A stretch of 23,885 nt of DNA. It comes from a virus. The notes beneath the pieces were generated by a model. That model was not told the DNA's origin. It did no database searches and saw only the letters and a list, made by a program, of their open reading frames with translations. The DNA lies in IMG/VR virus record IMGVR_UViG_3300044641_007819, positions 1 to 23,885 of that record; one strand, given 5' to 3'. The translations under genes were made by a program, and so were the position numbers. This document shows, piece after piece, positions 8,301 to 14,800 of this stretch; the stretch's first letter is position 1, and each line of letters opens with the position of its first letter.

Positions 8301-10721
8301 AAAGCTATAAAGAATGCATTCGATTCGGCACTCCAGAGCTTTATGCAAGCTCGAGTCAAAGCTGCTGAATTACCGGTTGCAACAACGCCGGAGCAGGCAG
8401 CTGGTGCTCAATCAGCAAAAAGCTTTGGAGAAATTGCTGCAGAAAACTTTATTAAATATATTGTAAATAATATACCTGGACTTACTCCCTTAAGCCCCCA
8501 ACGAAAATCAACAGGTGGCGGTGTTTTCGGTCCAGGAACTGGTAAGTCTGACTCCATTCCCGCAATGTTGTCTAATGGTGAATTCGTTGTAAATGCTAAA
8601 GATGCTAAAGCTAATTGGGGACTTCTTACTGCAATTAACTCTGGATTTAAACCTGTAGGCTTTGCTGATGGTACTGCTAAAACAGAAACTGGCGTAGTTC
8701 AAGAGATTTATCAGAAGGTTACTGGTGTAATAAATAAGGTCTTTACTAAAGTAGAATCTTCTCCAGTATTTAATCGACCTAAGTTAAACCCACGTGGATC
8801 GACAAGCGGATCAACAGGTACAGAAACTGAGAATAGCATAGAAAGTCTTGTAGGTAGTGTAAAGACCATAGATGCGGGCCTTCAAAGAACTGCAGACTTA
8901 CTAAAAACAGCTGGTTTTGATCAGGTTGCAAATACCGGTGTTATAAAAGAGTTTGCATTATTAAAACCAGGTCAATTCTCTAAAGTTTCAAAAGCTTTAG
9001 ACGAAATTGGTAGAGCGAATGCTACGTTAAGCTCTCCAGATGTAAGTGAAATTACTAAGGCAAGAATTAGAGAACAAACTGCAATTGTTGCTAGAGAGAT
9101 TTCTAGTCTTGTCTCAGGATCTAATTTAGGCAGACCAGGTAAAAATATACAGGAAGCGGTCGCAGACGAAGATAAGAAGCCTACAAAAATTAATTTAGGT
9201 GATCAATTCAGACAAGTTCAAGAAGCCTTTCCAGAGCTAGGACTTACTTTAGAAGAATTCAATAAGATAAAGATACCTCAAAGAACGGGGCTATTGAAAA
9301 ACGCTCTTAATATTACTTCAGAGCTGAGAAAGATTTCCTCTATAGAGATTGGTACAGTTGAAGGTGGTTTAACAGCAACAACTGCTCAAATTGAAGAGCT
9401 TGTAAGGAAGCAAAATGAAATTGAAAAGAGACGTTTAGAACAAATACCTACTTTAAGAGCAAGCTTAAAACAATTTAGAACACCTTTTGCAGACTTTGAA
9501 CTAGATTTAAAAGATCTTGGGTTAAGTATTAGTAGAGAAGCTTTTAATAGTCTTGATGGTATTGATCTTTCTATAATAGAAGGATTAAAGAATCAGCTAA
9601 AAAGTGTAACAACTTCATTAAAAGATCCTAAACTTTTAGAAGACCCTAGAAGAAGACAAGCCTTAGAGGCCCTCTCTAAAACGTTAAACAAACAAATTAC
9701 TCAAGTTCTTACGGACTCTCAAACAAAACAAGGAAATCCTTTTGAGCAATTTAAGACTAGATTTGAAAAAAGTGGCGTTCAGATAGATGAAGCGGTTTTT
9801 AACTTATTAACACCGATAGAAAAAGCATTCCTAGACGGAGCAGCAAAACAAATACAAGAGAACAAGGCTAGAATAGCTACACTTCAAAATCAATCTTTTC
9901 TAGATCCAGATGGAGCTCTTGTTAATACTTTGCAAGCTGACATTTTTAGTGTTATTAAGAAAATACAAGAAGTGCTAAATAAAAAGTCGCCTTCGTATAA
10001 AACTAAAGCAATGTTAACCGGAGAAGCGTTGGCCTCAGAGACCGGTGAGGCTTTGAATAGCGGATTAAGTGAAGTACTTAAAGGTAAACTGAAGCCTAGC
10101 CAATTTGTTAAGAATATGGCTAATTCTTTTAGCTCTTCTGTAGTTAATTCATTTACAAAAGGTCTGCTAGACCCTCTTACTAGTGAAAATGGGATTCTTC
10201 AAAAGTTACTCAAGTCCCTCGGCAGCAGTCTCTTTAGTATGGGAGGCTCTTCTGGTACTGCTGCAGCTACAGGTTCTGCTGGTATAATTGCTAGAATGTT
10301 TGGTTTTGGTCGTAGTTCAACGCCTTCTATTGATGCTGAACTAGGGTTTGCTACAGGTGGATACGTTAGTGGACCTGGCACCGGAACATCTGATTCCATT
10401 GCAGCTAGATTATCCGATGGCGAATATGTTGTAAAAGCAAGCGCGGTTAAAGGTAATATAGATTTACTTAACTCAATAAACTCTGGTAGATTTAGTAAAT
10501 TTGCAGAAGGCGGTCTTGTAAGTACTTCGATGGCGGATACGCCTAATATTAGCAACCCTGATAATTCTAGTAATGCTGTAAAAACTTCTAATCAACAAGT
10601 TGTTAATATAAACATCACTGGTGACATTAGTCGACAAACTAAAGCTGAAATTTATCAAATGTTGCCTTCTATTGCAGAAGGTGTTAATTCACACAACAGA
10701 GAAAGAGGGTTTAGAGGATAA
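5391..10721 (+). CDS. Tape measure protein
   Basis: At 1776 residues this is one of the two longest genes. I start it at the ATG at 5391, which has AAGGAA in front; a TTG at 5376 lies at the edge of the terminator. Residues about 60-215 carry the tape-measure N-terminal domain (TIGR02675 type), with S-x-L-x-x-S-N-A-A-V-Q-Q-L-G-Q-A and LAGDELRSILENAP. Hydrophobic stretches lie near 567-612 and 831-923, fitting the later role in membrane passage of DNA. Long coiled-coil parts fill much of the rest. A GPGTG-x-SDSI-x-x-x-LS-x-GE-x-V motif occurs twice, near residues 1049-1070 and 1663-1684. Scaled from lambda (about 0.15 nm per residue), a tail of roughly 250-280 nm is expected. Confidence 0.95.
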   Translation: MAIVLKTISDSKDAQADLAKLKESVGNIESSAKRVSETFSNFTKVLASSAGLIAGVVGLTRMSDAVTNLESKLKVATDSQLEFNIALRETREIAISSRTDLNSITNLYSKLNRSAKGFGASQSEVSLATSLISKSIATSGASLQESNAAVQQLGQALASGKLAGDELRSILENAPPLAGAIADGLGVSIGKLRELGEQGVLSSAKVFKAILSQQKQIESSFAKVDITFGQAFQNLRTSLFVLASESKRAVLGATGGLANAINNAAKGIFDFASTLGLTFALAKLKLFLFVADVEIGFAEIKRYLFKVSDEIYVFAQNLYNDWQPIIQALINDLLLWSKIALASSIAVGKSLYDSFSKTNIGKYLIDNIEYAIGKISVLVNSAFSYLKEKLPKIDILKIFPGLQKSLEIVKNWAIKVEGWFAWLYNKIIGNSWIPDLVIKTTEWLSELLGKPLTSVISFVNKSNDIFSKFGGGLLKNIISISKAAILAATASVLAIQFIVKPLLNKTGFGESDGFKFTTPLERIVEATKPIFKKLTDRYEDLFIKLKEIFSNFKNIFNFENKVSDLLPSSLKLGLIAALTGVFAFAIVSATQAGIVRTALTTLLSLGAGVVAYKTVPKADIYEVGFSIGFAFLSVIERGITGIFSGSVLNDPTKLFATLLKLGLLFEQGRKVIGNAALQIASAPTRAAQSASSALEGALLRRDIRKTDTELAKLPTNLNSVLRTNKNALNATVARLSTLTDSSGNAIGNAGARAAIASGNLNTFGTAASRAEIARGAAQQEAVNAARSNLSQINNLRTELTESRARSAEREEGIRKRLEEQRAQLRQGTINAAAGAGGILGGVAGFQIGTEVARGMTDSPAWVKVGTAVAISFVGQAIGAGIGALIAQGILAALGAGITFVGTLLASPIVLAGLAIAAAIAAVMNWESLVKVFDKVKKELPEFISKSFNTFIDFWNKKAEPALKTFITDFEKAIKNAFDSALQSFMQARVKAAELPVATTPEQAAGAQSAKSFGEIAAENFIKYIVNNIPGLTPLSPQRKSTGGGVFGPGTGKSDSIPAMLSNGEFVVNAKDAKANWGLLTAINSGFKPVGFADGTAKTETGVVQEIYQKVTGVINKVFTKVESSPVFNRPKLNPRGSTSGSTGTETENSIESLVGSVKTIDAGLQRTADLLKTAGFDQVANTGVIKEFALLKPGQFSKVSKALDEIGRANATLSSPDVSEITKARIREQTAIVAREISSLVSGSNLGRPGKNIQEAVADEDKKPTKINLGDQFRQVQEAFPELGLTLEEFNKIKIPQRTGLLKNALNITSELRKISSIEIGTVEGGLTATTAQIEELVRKQNEIEKRRLEQIPTLRASLKQFRTPFADFELDLKDLGLSISREAFNSLDGIDLSIIEGLKNQLKSVTTSLKDPKLLEDPRRRQALEALSKTLNKQITQVLTDSQTKQGNPFEQFKTRFEKSGVQIDEAVFNLLTPIEKAFLDGAAKQIQENKARIATLQNQSFLDPDGALVNTLQADIFSVIKKIQEVLNKKSPSYKTKAMLTGEALASETGEALNSGLSEVLKGKLKPSQFVKNMANSFSSSVVNSFTKGLLDPLTSENGILQKLLKSLGSSLFSMGGSSGTAAATGSAGIIARMFGFGRSSTPSIDAELGFATGGYVSGPGTGTSDSIAARLSDGEYVVKASAVKGNIDLLNSINSGRFSKFAEGGLVSTSMADTPNISNPDNSSNAVKTSNQQVVNINITGDISRQTKAEIYQMLPSIAEGVNSHNRERGFRG

Positions 10722-10723
10722 CT

Positions 10724-11320
10724 ATGGCGTTATACGGTATCTATGAAGGCGGAAAGGTGATTGCTGGTTTTGCTAGTCCTATGACAGTAAAAAGCAATCA
10801 GCCAGTTTCTGTTTCAGATACCCTTTCTCTAAAAAGACAGATATCAAAAAGAGCGGTTCAAAGATGGGAGATTACAACAGCTCTCGAACCGCTTTCATAC
10901 GATTCTAATACATTATTTGTCAATTTAGTAACTAAGGGTTTTTCTGAGACGGTAAGTGTATTAATGCCTCAAAACTATGGGGCAAAATTAAAGCGTACAG
11001 CTACAGGTAACTTTACGGCTACTGGTGGTGTAAACGCTACTCAGTTAACTACTTCAGCTATTACTGGAATTATCCCTGCAGGTACGTTTATTAAGTTTGC
11101 AAATCATTCTAAAGTATATATGTTAACCGCTAATTTGACAAGTGCAGCTGTTCTAAATATATTTCCTAGTTTGATGACGGCAGTATCAGCTACAGCATTT
11201 ACGTATAAAGATGATGTAATAATGAGTGCGCTTTATGATACTGAAGTAACTAGAGGAATGGTATTCTCCGATGGCATTTTAATGGATATGGGCACTGTAA
11301 CGCTCATAGAAAAGCTATGA
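10724..11320 (+). CDS. Distal tail / tail tip protein
   Basis: A 198-residue beta-rich protein two bases after the tape measure stop codon, the usual position of the distal tail protein or gpM-like tip component. It has an N-terminal strand pair (YGIYEGGKVIAGF), a K-R-x-x-x-K-R-A-x-x-R-W-E-I-T-T-A-L-E-P stretch (about 40-56) that resembles Dit-like rings, a central TTSAITGIIPAGTFI segment that looks like a small inserted barrel, and a closing TVTLIEKL strand. Its stop and the next start overlap (ATGA). The role, joining the tube to the hub, is inferred from context; I did not see a catalytic motif. Confidence 0.6.
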   Translation: MALYGIYEGGKVIAGFASPMTVKSNQPVSVSDTLSLKRQISKRAVQRWEITTALEPLSYDSNTLFVNLVTKGFSETVSVLMPQNYGAKLKRTATGNFTATGGVNATQLTTSAITGIIPAGTFIKFANHSKVYMLTANLTSAAVLNIFPSLMTAVSATAFTYKDDVIMSALYDTEVTRGMVFSDGILMDMGTVTLIEKL

Positions 11321-11886
11321 TACAATTTAGCGCAACTATAATATCATTATTACAAGATCCTGTAATAAATGCCTTTTATATGGTAAAGATAGATACGTAT
11401 CTTAGTACAACACATATCTCAAATATTACACTTTCTAATGGTGAGACATATCTTGCTGATGGTAAGCTTTTAAATGTAGATACCCCTAGGCTATCTGCGA
11501 CAGTCGATAGAGAGCTATATAAAGTTATATTTGCAGATCCTGACTATGCAATTGGAAATGCCATGCAAACAGGAATTGTAGGCAAGAATTTTGAAGTAAG
11601 AATTGGATTTATAAATAACACTACTAATGAACCTTATAATAATATAAGCGATACAGTGCTTGCTTATAAAGGTAAAGTAGACAATATGTCTTACTCAATT
11701 GATAGTGGAGATGTTGGTGAAGTTGTTTTAGCAATAACAGGCGCTAGTCCAATGGCCGATTTAGATTCTACTAAGGCTTTTTATACTAGTAAAGAGTATA
11801 TAAGAGGACTTTATCCAACTGACTCATGTTTTGATCAGATATATGAAGGATCAGGCCCAATTAATTTGAAATGGGGTAAGGGGTAA
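11317..11886 (+). CDS. Tail tip / baseplate hub protein (gpL-like position)
   Basis: A 189-residue protein overlapping both neighbours (ATGA before, TAATG after), so the three tip genes are coupled. Beta-rich segments such as YMVKIDTYL, ITLSNGETYLADG and LAYKGKVDNMSYSI, and the end motif D-S-C-F-D-Q-I-Y-E-G then L-K-W-G-K-G, match the general style of DUF2163/DUF1833 and gpL-type hub proteins. Only one cysteine is present, so the four-cysteine iron-sulfur site of lambda gpL is absent. No NlpC/P60 (gpK) or gpI gene follows. Confidence 0.6.
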   Translation: MIQFSATIISLLQDPVINAFYMVKIDTYLSTTHISNITLSNGETYLADGKLLNVDTPRLSATVDRELYKVIFADPDYAIGNAMQTGIVGKNFEVRIGFINNTTNEPYNNISDTVLAYKGKVDNMSYSIDSGDVGEVVLAITGASPMADLDSTKAFYTSKEYIRGLYPTDSCFDQIYEGSGPINLKWGKG

Positions 11887-14800
11887 TGGCAGTTTTAACT
11901 ATATCTGGAGTTGTAATTGCTAGCCTTTCAACTTTAGCAACTATAGCTCAAACTACTATCTTTCTTGCATCTATGGCATATCAGCTTAGACAAGCAAGAA
12001 AAGCCAGAAAAGCTGCAAGAGAGGCTGCAGAAGCTAGAAAAGGTTTTCAATTAGTTTCAGAAGGTCAAGTAGAAACACTACCAATTGTTTATGGAAAAGC
12101 TTTAATAGGCGGTACTAGAGTCTATCATAATACTAGTAGTTCTTTTGTTTATGCCGATCCAAATGGACAGAAAGTGCTTTCAACAGGCAGATCTGCGACT
12201 CCTGGTGGAACATTAACATATCAATCGCCAGATGGCGGCAGCGTAACTGAAACATACGCGGGAACAGCAGCAGGCTCATTAAATCAAAATATTACTGGTT
12301 CAAAAAATGAATTTCTGTTTTTCCAACAAGCCTTATGTTTAGGACCAATTAACGCTGTTTATGATGTAGTAATCAATGAGAATACTTATATTGATGATCC
12401 TGCATTAGGCGATACGCACACGGAGGTTGTATTTAAGAATGGTGCATTTGTAAAAGATAGCTCTCCAAAAGCAGCTCTTAGATTTGACTTTCATTACAAC
12501 GGTGGTGCTGATTCAATCATGGCTGCTAATTTCAATGATAGGGCAGCTGCTGAATTCAATAATATTGCTTATTTATCTGCCGTTATTCGTTTAGATAGAG
12601 ATGAACCTCAATTTAATCAAATTCCTAATGTTCAGACATTTATTGAAGGTAGAAAAGTAAAAACAATAGATGCAGCCTATGCACTTAGTATTGTAAAAAC
12701 ATATTCAAATAATCCTGCGTATTGTTTATTAGATTATCTGTTAGATAATACTTCTGGAAAAGGGCTTACTGTTGATCAAATTGATTTAGTTAGCTTTAGA
12801 GCTGCTGCCCTAGTCTGTGATACAGTTGTTCAAAATAATGCGTATGTTGGTGGAAAGTTATATCAAACCACTGATAAACTTAGAAATACAACAGCTAGAA
12901 ACTTACCGTTATATGAATGCAATATTATTGTAGATGTAACAAAGCCCACAAGAGACAATGTTGAATCAATTCTTGCTACAATGGGTGATGCAAGACTTGT
13001 GTGGTCTCAAGGGAAATATAAGCTATTACTGCAATATCCTTCAAACAATGATAATATTGTATTAGCTGCTACATTGACCGATGATGACCTGGCACATGAT
13101 ACGCCAGTTGAGCTTTCATGGCCTACAGCGTCTGATAGGTTAAATCATTGTATTGTAAGATTTAGTAACGAGTCTGAAAATTTTAAAGAAGACTCTGTAT
13201 CTTGGCCACCTAAAACAAACAGACAAGAGAAACGTGGTATTGGTGGGAAAAGATACATTGCTGTGTCTGGTTGGGAAGCTGAAAAGGAAGGTGGTGCGTT
13301 TCTTAACAACTACGCAGTTTGGAGCGGAGGTACCGAAACTACAACACTAACGTGGAAAGTTATACCATCTGTAACAGGTGTTCATACTGTTAAATATACT
13401 GCTGATAGTACTGCTACTCTTAGTATATCTACATATAGTGGAACTCAATCAGATTGGAGATTTATCAAAACAGGTACAGTAAGCCTTACTGCTAATGTAG
13501 AGTATACAATCACAATTAATGCAAGTAATTCAGCTGCGCCTGATGGTAGAGGTGTTGCTGGAACTCTTACAGATCCTAGCTCAAATGTAATTTGGACTAC
13601 TAGAAGCGAATCTTATAGTTCATTTATTAATATTGCTCAGACAAATACTGTATATACTCAGATGCTAACTGAGGACAATAATGTCCAACTAGAAACAGAC
13701 ATTTTTGCAGAAGGTGTAACTGATTATTATCATGCTCTTGCTAAAGCAGAAGAATTAGTAAGAACAAGCAGAACAGCCACTGCTGTTACTTTTCAATATA
13801 TTGTAAAAAATAAATATCTAGAGCCTGGCGATATTATTAGAATTAATAGTAACGCGTTAAATCTAGGAGTTTCAAGTGCTCTATATGTAAAGATTGATGA
13901 AATAAAATTACAAGATGGAGCTATTGCAGAAGTAAAAGGGACAAGATTTGATTATACACAATTGGCTTGGTCTGTTAAAGACGATCAATATATTAAACCT
14001 GCCAATATTTATAATTTCTTTCTCAGTGCTCCGTCAGCGCTAATTTACACTCCTGGCAATAATGTACTAACTGGCTCTCCTGGAACTCTTACTTGGGGCT
14101 TATCGCCTGAGCCGAGTATAAGTGGTTATATTTTATACTTTCACGAAATAAATGATCTTGCTGCTAACGGTCAGCCAAATTTTGTAGAAATAGGAAGAGC
14201 CGCTGCACCACCTTTTTATGTGCCTGATTTAAAGTCTAAGGTTGGAATTTTTGGTATTCGTGCATTTACGAATAGTATAACTTCCGATATGACTGTTACT
14301 AGTACAACACAAGCTTTTCTTGTTGATGTAAACTTGACACCACCTACTGCAACTGGAGTTAGCAGTAGTAGATATGGCACGTATAATCAATCTCTAATTA
14401 TAAGTTGGACAATCCCAAGCAATCGTGCTGGTGGTTTGAATATACCATACGATGATCATTCTTTTGCTAGAGTATATAGAGCTGTGTACACAACAGGTGA
14501 ACCGACTTATACAGAAATCGGTACATCTAGAACAGGTTTCTTAATTGATTATACTCCTGTCTTTGGAACACTTAGATATAAAGTAAAGCTAGTAAGTTCT
14601 CGAGGTCTAGAAGGCGCTCTTTCTGCTGCTAGTACTGATATATCATATTCTTATAGTGACTTCACAAATACTGCTCAAGTAATTGCTTCGTTGTCTAATT
14701 CAATCACATCTACTCAATTAAATACAACTCTAAATAATAGAATTAATTTAATCGATACTCCAACAACTGGCCTGGTCACTAAAGTTGGCGACTTAGAAAC

